Below are positions 1 through 11,491 of a DNA stretch of 64,000 bases, piece by piece (positions within the stretch are counted from its first letter, which is position 1; each line of letters opens with the position of its first letter). The notes below the pieces were generated by a model that was given only the letters and a program-made list of their open reading frames with translations, ran no database searches and was not told the DNA's origin. The stretch is from Leptobrachium leishanense (lineage: Eukaryota > Chordata > Amphibia > Anura > Megophryidae). The stretch lies in NCBI GenBank assembly GCA_009667805.1, contig CM019066.1, positions 115,434,190 to 115,498,189 of the forward strand, written 5' to 3'. The position numbers were made by a program, and so were the translations under genes.

Positions 1-148
1 AAGAAAAGGAAACAAGTTCTGAATTTCCACCAGTGCCCTTTATTGTGCTGTTGTCTACCTATCCCCAGCCATTCCAGATGTGCCATTGCCCTATCCCTAC
101 TTGCTCCATATTCTGCCTTCTTCTGTCCCCAGTGGTGCCGGTCTGTTA
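1..148. other. spacer, no gene seen
   Basis: Unremarkable spacer up to the TTA (146-148) that borders the first family C element. No coding or RNA feature is recognised. Confidence 0.5.
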
Positions 149-459
149 GGCCGGGTCATACGAACATGGAGGGAATGTCCATGAGAACGGACGTTCTTTT
201 CGCTCAGTCACCTGTGTGACCCCCTCGCTGAGTGCACGTTACAAAGTGTGAGCTTCCTATGGAGGATTGCGCATTGTAGACCCATCCAACGTCCATTGTA
301 GCGGTCGACAGGGAGGAAAACTGCACGCTCATTGTAATGTGCGATACTAGTACGAACATTACACCGTGTGGCCCTCCATGTCAAGCCGTCCTAGCGCTAC
401 GACAAGCTGGGAAGAGGGGTCACTACAGACACGCTTAGTGAGCTCGTGTGACCTCAGCC
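149..459. mobile_element. family C inverted-repeat DNA element (diverged copy)
   Basis: It begins GGCCGGGTCATACGAAC and ends GCTCGTGTGACCTCAGCC. These are diverged versions of the family C termini (GGCTAGGGTCAGACGAGCG and its complement) seen at 9218, 14847, 23579, 24374 and 62645. It is flanked by TTA on both sides (146-148 and 460-462). The interior is CpG-rich for this AT-rich region and has no coding capacity, so it is a non-autonomous element. A 3-bp TTA duplication suggests the PIF/Harbinger superfamily; this is an inference. Confidence 0.65.
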
Positions 460-462
460 TTA

Positions 463-1357
463 CAAGGTTATTCAAAGAGAATTGAAAAGTCACTGTACGT
501 TCGGTGACTTTTTGTTCCCTGCACTTTGGGGTGATTCGGCGATCATATTTTGCCGACACTGCGGTGTATTCAGCAAGCACCGCAGGGCCCCCGTAGTGCA
601 GGGAAAACCTGCCGCAAACCTGCCGAACCCTCGCTGCAAACCTGCCGAGCACTCACCGAAACCCGAAGAAAACAGCTGGATTAGCCATACCAGAGAAACA
701 CTCTAGCTGACAATCACAGCACAGAGCAGCCGCCGGAAAAAGCTGACACGCAGACGAAAGTGGTGGGAAAAAAAACAGTACCCTTGAAAGTTTAACAATT
801 GATACGGTGTTTGCAGAAAAACTACTGAACAAAAATGTCTGTAATTTACATATAAGATCCAATGAATGATAATAAAAAGGGTTGGTATAGAAAAACCGAT
901 TTAAAAAAAAACATCGAAAAAAAATGTTTGCCAAAAAAATCCCCAAAAATGCCTAAAAGATCCTAAAAAAATCTATAAATAAACAGACTTTTTACTGCAG
1001 AATATAATAATATACGGTTTATTAGATATTGAATTAAAAAGGGAATATATTTAACATTAACGCCTATGGGAATCGCCTGAATAAATCTGTTGAATTAAAC
1101 CACCGAACAGTAGGGCATTTCGGCAACTTTTCCCTGCTGTTTTGTGTTCTCTGAATAAACGAAGCATTGCTTCTCTATGGGGATTTCACTGCCCTCGAAC
1201 AGGCACAGAACAGGCACCGTATGTGCAGGCAATTCGCCAGCATTTAGTGAACTGCCTGCTCTCAGAATAGCCGAATGGCCAGGAAAGGTAACCGTATGCT
1301 GATTTTCAGTGTTCGGTTACCTTTCAGGGCCAAATCGTCTCTCTTTGAATAACCCTG
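463..1357 (+). mobile_element. family A non-autonomous DNA transposon, copy 1
   Basis: About 895 bp. The termini are CAAGGTTATTCAAAGAGA and TCTCTTTGAATAACCCTG (inverted), and the flanking duplication is TTA (460-462 and 1358-1360). Just inside the left end is a hairpin built on AAAGTCAC...GTGACTTT. Near the right end a second hairpin is built on AAGGTAACCG...CGGTTACCTT, and an inner palindrome centres on the CAATTCGCCAGCATT region. There is no coding capacity. The four copies in the first 6.6 kb share this plan. The 3-bp target duplication points to PIF/Harbinger or CACTA-like elements; the superfamily is not proven. Confidence 0.85.
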
Positions 1358-1632
1358 TTAGTCTCCAAGATGGAAGAGCTTGGTGGGCCTTATGGAGTCA
1401 TGGGTATGGAGCTGCAGCTCCAATAGCCCCCCTGCTGGCAGGTCACCTACATTACTGAAGAAATGCAGAGTCCAGCGCTCTTAGTCATATTACAAAAGGA
1501 ATGAATATTTCAAGTATATGAGAACACCTGTTTCATTGTAGAAGAGCACGGTAAACGGTAGACCCACCTGTACAGAAAATGGTTAGGGTGTCCTCATTTC
1601 GTACCGCCATTTGATCCTAAGGATTTTATGTA

Positions 1633-1809
1633 CAGTATTTTCTGGTGTATAAGAATACTTTTTATACTTAAAAACATCCCCCAAAAATTGGGGGTCGTCT
1701 TATACGCGGGGTAAACAATACGACGAGTATAGCCCAAAACCTATTTTTTAACTGGAAAATTAGGGGGTCGTCTTATACACCCGGTCGTCTTATACTCCAG
1801 AAAATACGG
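1633..1809. mobile_element. 177-bp MITE flanked by TA
   Basis: The left end CAGTATTTTCTGGTGTATAAG is mirrored by the right end CTTATACTCCAGAAAATACGG, with TA on each side (1631-1632 and 1810-1811). Internally GGGGGTCGTCTTATAC occurs twice. A TA duplication with short inverted ends fits a Tc1/mariner-type MITE, but a TA flank alone is weak evidence for superfamily. Confidence 0.7.
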
Positions 1810-2989
1810 TACTATAATTTCAGCCAAAAAGGGTAAAAAAATAAATAAACAAAAAGCATTGTCTCAGATAACACTAATAGAAGTAATAAGGCGAATGATA
1901 GATTACATATACATTTTGGTCTCGTTATGTAATTTGATTTTAAGTGGTTCCCATTAACTATGTATAGAAAAACAAAAACAGATTTCTTAACGTATTTAAA
2001 GTTCAGAATTCCAGCGAGCTGTGAAACTACTCTGGCACTCAGAGGATTAATCATTGCTTTATGGAGAGAGGATATAATTTTATGGATAGGAGAAGAAATG
2101 TGTTTGCAGCGTGTGAAAGAAATGTCCTTGTATACTGTGTAATACCGCAATAGAATTGCTTTGGGATTTGGAACGGTCTTGTTCGGGGAGACAGCCACAA
2201 AACTTTCACAGACAGGATTTAAAGCTTAATAGGTAGCGGTGATGTGTAACTAGGGAAGCATCTTTTCTAAAACGCAGTCTAAAGGACATTTTTTATTAGA
2301 GTGTGTAACCATTTCCACATTACTCACCAGGCCGGGCGATTCTGATCATGGCAAATAGGACTTTAATGGTGGATATAACCGTTTCCTCCTAGCTAAATTA
2401 TTGCAATGGACGTTTTAGTGCCTTTTGGAAAATGAGCCCGGAGATTGTACGAGCCTGAGAAAGCTGCACTGCGAGCCTATAATCAGGAACCATTCTCTAA
2501 ATGACATTTTTGCAGGATGGAAGAAGGCTGAAAAAGCAAAGTGTGACACTTGCTCCTGTTTTTAACCTCTTACGAATACGTGTCATCATAAGAAGCCCTT
2601 CCATAACAATACCATGAAGTTATGAGCTACTCTCCATTTAGTGAGACCACAATACTGCTGACCATCTTGTGTTGTAAGGTATTCATGATCTAGTTTCTTG
2701 TAATGGTAAGGAATGTCAATAGTTTTTAAGTGGTTTAAGAACATTCATAGTTCTGTCTTTGTATCAAGCCAAGTATTATAATTTTCCATAATCATTAAAG
2801 TTTTCCTTAACATATCCTAATGCTTATGTATTGGTTTGCTGAACTGAGCAGTTTTTATTTATGTTGGGAAAAAATAATTGTGCAGGGTAGAGGGCTGTTG
2901 ACTAAACTCCAAATATGCACAAATTATTGAGAAAGGTAACATTTTAATCAATATTGAAGACTATAAGCTTAGTATGATTTATTTACTGT
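1810..2989. other. AT-rich spacer, no gene recognised
   Basis: The short open frames here (up to about 128 codons) show no domain, signal or composition suggesting coding. No repeat family was recognised. Confidence 0.5.
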
Positions 2990-3514
2990 CAAGGTTATTC
3001 AAAGAGCTCCGAATGGCTGGCGAAAGGTAACCGAACGCTGAAATTCTGCGTTCGGTCACCTTTCCTGGCCATTTTTTTTTTTCAATCATTTTTTCTTTTT
3101 TCTGTAACAGAACTTTTTATTATCATTCATTAGATCTTATATGTAAATTTCAGACATTTTCATTCAGTAGTTTCTTTGCAAACAGCGTTTCACTTTTCAA
3201 ACATTCAAGCGTACTGTTTTTTTTTTCTCACTCCATTCGCCTGCGGTGTCGGGTTTTTCCGGCGGCTGCTCTGCAATCGGCTCCTGCTTGGGTTTTTCCG
3301 GCATGTTCGGCGGGGTTAATCCAAATGTTTTTGCGGGTTTCGGTGTGCCTTCGCCAGGTTTTGCAGTGAGTTTTCCCTGCATACGACGGCCCTGTGGTGC
3401 TTGCTGAATACACCGCAGGGTCATCGAAACAGGAGCGCCAAATCGCACCGAATTGAAGAGAACGAAAAGTCACCGAACATGTGGTGACTTTTCGATTCTC
3501 TTTGAATAACCCTG
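2990..3514 (-). mobile_element. family A element, internally deleted copy 2 (reverse orientation)
   Basis: About 525 bp. It starts CAAGGTTATTCAAAGAG followed by the AAGGTAACCG hairpin that marks the right end of the other copies, and it finishes with the AAAGTCACCG hairpin and TTTGAATAACCCTG. It is therefore inverted relative to copies 1, 3 and 4 and lacks about 370 bp of interior. The target duplication is TGT (2987-2989 and 3515-3517), so the family is not restricted to TTA. Confidence 0.85.
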
Positions 3515-3782
3515 TGTATATTCATTTACGAAAACCATCACAGAAATATCCTTCCTGCACTCCAATTTTGAGCCTGTCTGAATTGAGAATGAGTAAACCT
3601 GACTGATGCTTGCTTTAGAATATCTTCCCTAATGTTCTATGAATTATTTACTGAATTCAGTGCAATCCGTTATTTCTTAAACAATGTATAGGTGACACAA
3701 TCACCCGTAATAGGGAGTAACGGTAGGGTAAAGTCATTGCTAGCAGATAATCCTTAACAGATCTATGACGCTGAGACACTAT

Positions 3783-4679
3783 CAGGGTTATCCAAAGAGA
3801 TTAGAAAAGTCACCGCACGTTCGGTGACTTTTCGTTCTCTTCAATTCGGTTCCTTTTGCCGATCCCATTTCAGTGACCCTGCGGTGTATTCAGCAAGAAC
3901 CACAGGGTCCCCGAATTGCAGGGAAAAGCTGCCGCAAACCTGACGAAAACTAACCAAATGCACGCTGAAAACAAGCAAAAACATCTGGATTAACCTTCAA
4001 AAAACCCGAACAGGAGCCGAACAGGAGCCGAATCACACAGAGCCGAAGCAGCTGAGACACAGAGGAGGCAGTGAATAAATTAGCAAAACCATTTGTATGA
4101 ATCTGGGAAAATGAAACGCTGTTTGCAAAGAAACTACTGAGCGAAAATGTCTGAAATTTTCACAGGAGGTCCAGGGAATGATAATAAAGAGGGCTGTTAC
4201 AAAAAAAATAAGTAAACTGAAAAAAAATCAAAAAAAAAATCGGACTTTTAAAAAAAAAAAAAATCTGAAAAATGCTTAAAGTATCCTAAAAAATCTATAA
4301 ATAAAGAGACTTTTTGCTGCAGAATTTTATAATGAACGGTTTATTAGATATTGAATTAAAACGGGAATATTTTTAACATTGAAGCCTATGGGATTCTCCT
4401 GAATAAACTTGCCGAATTAAACCACCGAATGGCAGGGCATTTCGGGAACCTTTCACTGCTGGTTTGTGTTCTCTGAATAGCCGAAGCAGTGCTTTTTCAT
4501 GGGGATTTCACTGCCCTCGAACAGGCACCGAACAGGCACTGTATGTTCAGGCAATTCGCTAGGATGTGGTGAATTGCCTGCTCTCTGGATAGCCGAATGG
4601 TCAGGAAAGGTAACCGAACGCTGATTTTCAGCGTTCGTTTACCTTTCACAAGCAATTCGGATCTCTTTGAATAACCCTG
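3783..4679 (+). mobile_element. family A element, copy 3
   Basis: About 897 bp, from CAGGGTTATCCAAAGAGA to TCTCTTTGAATAACCCTG, with target duplication TAT (3780-3782 and 4680-4682). The left hairpin GAAAAGTCACCG/CGGTGACTTTTC and the right hairpin GGTAACCGAACGCTG/CAGCGTTCGTTTACC are well preserved. The interior contains A-rich tracts and no open frame of note. It is very similar to copy 4, 1 kb downstream. Confidence 0.88.
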
Positions 4680-5662
4680 TATATTTTCAGCTTGATGTAT
4701 AACAGAATTGAACCGCTTATTAATAATGGCAGCACCGCTGCCAGTGTCATCTCCTGGAGTCCATAGGACTACACAGAGACTTACAATGCCCTGAGAGATC
4801 TCGTGTAGCAAGGTCACACAGTGTCCGTGGTAGGACAGTTGGAACTTAGTGCTGTCCTTGCACCATTGGACCAGAGGTAATGGATTTTTTTTATTTTTTT
4901 GGCTATTTAATTTTAAGTGTGAAGTGATTTTGCAAAGACAAAATACCTGAACACTGGGGTCTATGAGCTAGTGTTACTCTCATCTCAAGACAGTATTTAA
5001 AGACTAATGAGCGACCTTGGAATGACTCATTAGCCCCGGGCTGACGGCCAATTAGCGCTTCCCATAAAAACTTTGCATAATATAGAAAGCATTAATTTAT
5101 TGTATTTGCTTTACTAAACTCACTAGAGAAAACAAGACGTTATATCATTCGTTTTTCACAAAGTGTGTAATTGTCGCTTAGCAGTATGTTTTAGAGACAA
5201 TAGAAACTGGATTTGACCCATTTATTTTATTTTACTGTAATATATGGTTATGGTTCATAACCATATTTGCTAAATTATAGCCATTTCTAACAATAATAAA
5301 AAATAATTAAAACAATGAAAGTATCTGCTTCAATTGAAGTGGGCCCAGACCAGGAAGTGACTTGACCAATGGCCATCTACGAGGCTCCATCTATTCTCTG
5401 TGACTGTGCTTATTCAATAAATCCAGGATAGGACGGTGTCCAGTAGGCCTTTCCTCAAATCCAGGTATAAAAATATTTGTCAGCTTAAACTATTATATAT
5501 AAAGCTGAATTACAACTCCCTGAAGCTCCTGATTTGTAGTTGCACAGGGAGGGCATGCATGGCAGAGAAAAGCATACTTAAGTTATTATCATATACATTA
5601 AAAGTAGAACTAGACCTACCTGAATTTTCTTCCTCAACAAAACTTTCTGTCCATTTCACTTA
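4680..5662. other. spacer with a possible conserved non-coding block (about 4985-5180)
   Basis: No gene or known repeat was recognised. Around 5010-5100 the sequence is unlike the surrounding repeats and has clustered homeodomain-type cores (TCATTAG, CAATTAG), a Hox-like CCATAAAA and an octamer-like TTTGCATAAT. Such clusters are common in vertebrate developmental enhancers but also arise by chance in AT-rich DNA. Confidence 0.3.
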
Positions 5663-6563
5663 CAGGGTAATTCAAAGAGAATCGAAAAGTCACCGCATGT
5701 TCGGTGACTTTTCGTTCTCTTCAATTCGGTTCCTTTTGCCGATCCCATTTCGGTGACCCTGCGGTGTATTCAGCAAACACCACAGGGCCCCCGAATTGCA
5801 GGGAAAAGCTGCCGCAAACCCGACGAAAACTAACCGCAAAACCCGGCGAATGCACGCCGAAAACCCACAAAAACATCTGGATTAACCTGCCGAAAACCAC
5901 GGAAAAACCCGAGCAGGAGCCGATCAAACGCGACACCGCAGATGAAGGCAGTGAATAAATTAGGAAAACAGTTTGCTTGAATGTTTGAAAAGTGAAACGC
6001 TGTTTGCAAAGACACTACTGAGTGAAGATGTCTGAAATTTACATATGAGGTCCAGGGAATGATAATAAAATGGGCTGTTACAGAAAAAATAAGTAAACTT
6101 AAAAAAAAAAAAAAAAAAAAAAATCTGACTTTAAAAAAAAACAAAATCCAGAAAAATGATTAAAATATCCTAAAGAATCTATAAATAAAGAGACTCTTTA
6201 CTGCAGAATTTTAGAGTGTACGGTTTATAAGATATTGAATTAAAACCGGAATATTTTTAACATTGAAGCCTATGGGATTCTCCTGAATAAATCTGCTGCT
6301 TAAAACCACCGAATGGCAGAGCATTTCGGGAACCTTTCACTGCTGGTTTGTGTTCTCTGAATAGTCGAAGCAGTGCTTTTTCATGGGGATTTCACTGCCC
6401 TCGAACAGGCACCGAACAGACACCGTATGTGCAGGCAATTCGCCAGGATTTAGCGAATTGCCTGCTCTCTGGATAACCGAATGGCCAGGAAAGGTAACCG
6501 AACGCTGAAAATCAGCGTTCGGTTACCTTTGTCAAGCAATTCGGATCTCTTTGAATTACCCTG
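5663..6563 (+). mobile_element. family A element, copy 4
   Basis: About 901 bp, CAGGGTAATTCAAAGAGA to TCTCTTTGAATTACCCTG, with TTA duplicated (5660-5662 and 6564-6566). Left hairpin: CGAAAAGTCACCG with CGGTGACTTTTCG. Right hairpin: AGGTAACCGAACGCTG with CAGCGTTCGGTTACCT. A third palindrome, CAGGCAATTCGC/GCGAATTGCCTG, lies near 6432-6463. A poly(A)-like run at 6100-6122 and A-rich stretches occupy the middle. No coding capacity. Confidence 0.88.
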
Positions 6564-6928
6564 TTAGTTTTTTGTCCATTTCGCTGTTTTAACCCCTTTT
6601 CTCCAAAGCAAAGGCAAATATTTTGCATAATGACAGTTACAGGCCCATTCCCTTAAATAGGTCTAGAGTAAATTTAATAATTTTGGAATGAAGTCACCCC
6701 AAGCCCAAGAGGGATAGAATGACGGGTGACCCTCCAGAATGTTTTGGAACTAAATTTCCCATGATTATCAAGTACTCATTTGATTGTCGGAGCCTCGTGG
6801 GAACCTAAGGAGTACCTGTTCATCATGGGAGATGGAGTTTCAAAACATCTGGAGGGCCAAGGTTTGTTGGACACCACAAGGATGACTGGAGCATCAGTGG
6901 TGGGGTGGAGGCACAGTAAGGTTTAGAG

Positions 6929-7109
6929 CAGTGCTTCACAAACCTGTCTCAGGACCCTCAATCAGGCCAGGTTTTGCAGATCACCTTGGGGAAATACAGA
7001 CTGAATCCTGCAATCACTGAGCAGCAAATCATATCACCTGTGCTGTGCTTCACATATCTGTCAAACCTGACGTGTCAGCGGGTCCTGAGGACAGGTTTGG
7101 GAAACACTG
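6929..7109. mobile_element. 181-bp hAT MITE, copy 1
   Basis: The ends are CAGTGCTTCACAAACCTGTC and GACAGGTTTGGGAAACACTG, with a perfect 8-bp duplication GTTTAGAG (6921-6928 and 7110-7117), the hallmark of hAT transposition. A second, interrupted copy lies at 62595-63204. No coding sequence. Confidence 0.88.
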
Positions 7110-7117
7110 GTTTAGAG

Positions 7118-8397
7118 GAATAGCGCACAGGCATAGCAAAATCTTCGACTCCAGGCCTGTAGAGTCTATAATCCAGCATAATCCATTTGTTGGCAGTAGA
7201 AGGAAAGTTTTTGTTCTTGAGAGAAAAAACGGGGCAAAGTTCAAACAATGGAGTCATTGATTGAAGTGGTTAATAAAAAGGCCATTTGCACCTAGGAATA
7301 TTTTTTTGCTCATTTCCTCATCTTTTACTTCCAAAGCAGTCAATTACAGATGGCGGCACAGGCAGTTATGTTGGGTCTTTGCCTCCTCATCGGTTGCATT
7401 TCTCGAGCTGTTAACTGCTATAGTTAAAATTGTCTGCTTACCTTTAGTTGTGCTACATTAAAACACAATAAATATGAATATTTAAAATGCTGATGATTCC
7501 TTTCAATGAAACAACTCTGTTGTGTCCTATGATGGATCTAATTATTGTTTTATTCCATTAATAAAACCTCTGCAATGGCTCTCTTACTGTTCCAGAGTTG
7601 TACTTTAAACGCAAGTTAGTCGTTTTCATAAGATATTATTAAAATCAATCACTTTTATGATTCCCTCTGTGCAGTTCGATGTTGGATACGGCTATGGTTT
7701 GTGCCCTGGGGTATTCTATAAGGGAGCCTTAATTCTTGTTGGCTTTAAAATTGATAGTTTGAATATATGAATTTTTAATGAATAAGTTCACAGCGTCTGG
7801 TGTTCCTTTTTAAGCATCAATGATACTGTTTAGTAAAACTGCCATTTGAAGCACATTATCACTTGCAGATAATTATCAATTTACTCACCGGAAAGTACCT
7901 TAGGGAAAGATAACAGAATCTACAATTATCTTTTTATTCGATGATAAGGTAGTCTTATAACCTAGGGAGCACTTCATCTTTTTCAGAATAATTGAAATGA
8001 TACTGTTTACAGCCCGGTATAAACTTGTATAGGATGCTGTGATAAATGAATACTTGGTGAGGAGAAAATGAAGGAAGAGGATTTATTTGAGCGATGAACT
8101 GGGATGGTGAATTATTTTTCTTCTTGTTGTGTATCTTGTTTTTAGTATATGCTGGTGTTTATTACTGACAGTTTGCTGCATTTTAATATAAATAATGGTT
8201 ATATTTTATTTTATAACATAAAATCCTTTTTCCTGCGTCCAGGATTCAGGGCGTGGGATAATGTATATGTCGGTAGAAGCATTACGGGCTAAAGCCGGGT
8301 ATTCTTTTTCTTGGTATCCTATATTTTAGTTCATGTTGTATTGATTAACACTTTACATTATCTTGGGTTAAGAGCCTCCATTCCTTACCAATCTGGT
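7118..8397. other. AT-rich spacer, nothing recognised
   Basis: No gene, RNA gene or repeat family is recognisable. The composition is low GC with scattered T-rich and A-rich tracts. Confidence 0.45.
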
Positions 8398-8399
8398 CG

Positions 8400-8995
8400 G
8401 GAAAGAATGGGGTCTCTCAGTGTGAGGGGAGGGGAAAAAGTAGGGTGACCATATCAGCCATGATTAAAGGGTCACATATCATTAATTCATGCTGATGAGC
8501 AGTGCATGGAGAATGTGACCCTGCAGCATACCCTGCAGGTAAGAAATCAAAGAGGATTCCCAGGTGACCTGCCTTGATTTCTTTCCTGCAGCATATAAAT
8601 TATACATGTTGCAGGGCAGCACTTTTCTCTGTGCTCCCCTCTGCATGAAACAGCAATATGTGTCCAGGAAAACATGGTCGACATGGTCACTCTAGGAAAA
8701 ATGGGCCTCTAACTCTGGGGAAAGAGGGGTAATGGGGTCTCTCTCTGTGAGTGAAGGGGAGATTGAGCCTCTCTCAGGGAAAGAGAGGTAGTCGGACCTT
8801 TCCACTCTGTGGGAACAAGAGATGGGGTGTCCCAGTCTTGGGGAATGGGGCCTCTCACTGTGAGAGAGGAAGAATGAGGCTAATCATTCAAGGCAAAGAG
8901 GGGTAGAGGGGCTTGTCACTCTTGGGGAAAGATTGTAATGGTGTCTCTCTCACTAGAGGGGGTAGTGGGGTCTCTCACTCTGAGGAAAGGAGGTA
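8400..8995. repeat. degenerate minisatellite built on GGGGTCTCTCACTCTGAG
   Basis: Imperfect units of roughly 30-50 bp, each with a form of GGGGTCTCTCACTCTGAG followed by GGGGAAAGAGGGGTAA, occur at 8409 and repeatedly between 8700 and 8995. About 8440-8690 interrupts the array with unrelated sequence containing inverted CTGCAGGTAAGAAATC/GATTTCTTTCCTGCAG. Purine/pyrimidine strand asymmetry is strong. Confidence 0.6.
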
Positions 8996-9217
8996 AGGGA
9001 CCCCAGATATCTGTTGGCAGCCATGTTTATTGTATATTTGTGCCGGAGTATTTAATTTTCATATCCATGTTTTAACGGAGCACCGTTTCATGACATCAGC
9101 ACTACTTAGTAATTATCTTTTTTCGTGTGAGCCGCTGTAGACCTTGTCAAGAGGTGAATTAATGTGCAGCAATAATCAAGTAAATGTGAACACAATCAGT
9201 TTTTATTACACATCTAA

Positions 9218-9667
9218 GGCTAGGGTCAGACGAGCGTGATTTCTACGGACTGTACGTCCGTGCACACGGACGTACGTTAGTACGGAAGACGCAGTAGTGG
9301 CCAGACAGTCCATTTTTTTCACTGACGTATATATTTTGACGAATGTAGGAGGGAAAATAAATTAAAAAGCAAAACCATTTTGTCCGTGAAAAATGCTGGA
9401 CGTATAAATGCAGTCTGTCTGACCACGTTCCATCACTCACACACAAAGCTATGCGCACGTTGCGGACGCAGCGCACTTTGTGCGGCCGTTCTAGGGGTTG
9501 TACGTTCTTGCCTGCCTTGCGTCCGTGGGCCGCGGCCGTTGTGCGTCCGCAGTTCAGTGCGGACGTACTTCGTGTGTCGGGCTCCGATGGGCTTTCTGTC
9601 ATGCTATCACGGACGTACTTTTAGGCGCAATCACGGACGTAAACACTACGCTCGTCTGACAGCAGCC
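9218..9667. mobile_element. family C element, subfamily C1, copy 1
   Basis: About 450 bp with termini GGCTAGGGTCAGACGAGCG and CGCTCGTCTGACAGCAGCC, flanked by CTAA on the left and TTAA on the right (a decayed TTA/TTAA duplication). The subterminal regions carry many ACGGACGT/ACGTCCGT palindromes. It is nearly collinear with 23579-23981 but keeps a 43-bp block lost there. Non-autonomous; PIF/Harbinger or a TTAA-type superfamily, undecided. Confidence 0.8.
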
Positions 9668-9671
9668 TTAA

Positions 9672-11027
9672 ACCTAAAATCCTTAAACAGACGAAGGGCT
9701 AAAACTAGTACAAAAATAATAAAACACTGTTAAAAGCCAACACTGAATGAGTGTGAAAAGACAGAGCCTTCAGAAACCTGAACCCAGGTTTGACTTCTTT
9801 CAAGTGAGTCACAAATTGTACTATTTCTGCTAAGTAAGCCTGCTCTTTACTGGGATTAAGCCTAAAGTGAAATAATGTCTACAAAGCACAAGAAATGATC
9901 CCCAAATGACTATCCCAAGGAAACAGGGGTAACTATTACCTGAATGATCTTCAGAGAAACCAAAAAGTTATTTCTAAGGTAAAGAAAGTGTATGGACTAC
10001 ATACAAATTGTATTGGGGAAGTGGTATATCTTTAGTGCATGTTGCTATACTAGAAAATGTTCGAATTTCCTAACGATTTTATATATTGCCATCGTCTGGT
10101 ACGTTTTAACATCGACTTCATAAGGATTATACTTTTACATGGTTATACTTCACCTTTTGAGACACTTCTTGGTTTATATGACAGTTTAACTTCTTCAGCT
10201 TATTCTATTTACTAACCTTTACAAAATATTAAAGACAAAAGTCAAAGTGAAACATTTGAAGGCATCTTTCCACGATTTTAGACATATGAACGCAAACAGC
10301 GAAATTACATGTAAAGTGCTGAGCTTGCCTCTGGGCAAACTAAACAATGCAAGATGGTCATAGGGTGCAGAAACAGTTGTAGTGCTGTAAAATTGTGTCT
10401 TTGAAGAGGTAGGGTTTTACATATAATGAAGTAATTCTACAAAGCCATACAAAGGATACTTAATGTCCCATCATCGCTCCGTTTCATTATAATGCCGTTT
10501 AGCTGTAACATTATCCTAACTATTATTTCTTCAGTAATGATGAAAGGAACCTTTCTACTGAAAGAACTAATTACCATAATCCAAAGAACAGCAGGAATAT
10601 AGCAGATCTCATAATACATAAAAACAATTAAACTGTAATTACAAATACTGTTGTTAAAAATAGCTTAAACATTTAAATTTCTGCTGACCGTGCAGGAGAG
10701 AATAATGAGGGTTCTGTGTTTTTGGGAACTGATTTTTTTCTTTCTTTTTTGCGACTCATAAAATTTATATTAGACTACCTAATGTTTAAGGAGGCAAGTA
10801 AGTGGGTTGTAAAGCAGTGACCTTATTTAATGCTGTCACTGTAATCTATTTGTGCATACTGTGTGATTAATTGCCACTCACGTGGAATAGATGTGACTAC
10901 ATCATGGCTACCAGCAGATGACTGATGTCTTTAATGAATCATACTTGGGTGTAAGATCTTCACATCTTTGACTTACGCCTGATCCCGACTCTTAAGTGGC
11001 CCTTTCAAATTCATTCTTGTGAAGAGT
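9672..11027. other. AT-rich spacer, nothing recognised
   Basis: No coding signal, RNA gene or repeat family seen. Confidence 0.45.
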
Positions 11028-11491
11028 CTAGTGAAGACAAACGCAGTGATCATGTCTGTGTCGCCGCACAGTTTAACGTCCGTCGTAGCATAGAATCATG
11101 ACAATAGAGACCCACACACGAAGTACGTGTGTACCGAACAGCGCACGCACAACGCACGTGGCAAACAGACGCAAGTTAGGCAAGAACGTAAAATCGCTAG
11201 ATGGACGCGTAGAGTGCGCCACGTCCGCATAGCGTTCTGTGTGAGTGATGAGATGTCAGACACAGCGCATTTGCGACGTCCAGCACCTTGACGCACACAA
11301 TGGCTTTTCATATCCTTTTCAAATTGTTTGCATTTTTCATATTAATTATGTTTCCCATAGTTCCCTTTTTTTCTATGTCCGTCAAAAAAAATGGACCGTA
11401 TAGTGTCTACAGTATCTTCCGTCAGTACGTCCGACCATTATGCATGCATGCACACAGAGTGCGCTCAGACTGCGTTCGTCTGACATTAGCC
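11028..11491. mobile_element. family C element, subfamily C3, copy 1 (eroded left end)
   Basis: From about 11030 (ACAAACGCAGTGATCATGTC) to GTTCGTCTGACATTAGCC it is collinear with 14847-15315, including the central TTGACGCACACAATGG and the T-rich core. The left terminal inverted repeat is mutated beyond easy recognition, so the start is approximate. Confidence 0.7.

Noticed and set aside
2990..6563. Segmental duplication as the explanation for the clustered family A copies
   Set aside because: Each copy has its own target duplication and unrelated flanks, and one is inverted.
9075..9115. CTGATGTCATGAAAC on the minus strand as a hammerhead candidate
   Set aside because: No room for stem II and no flanking complementarity for stem I.
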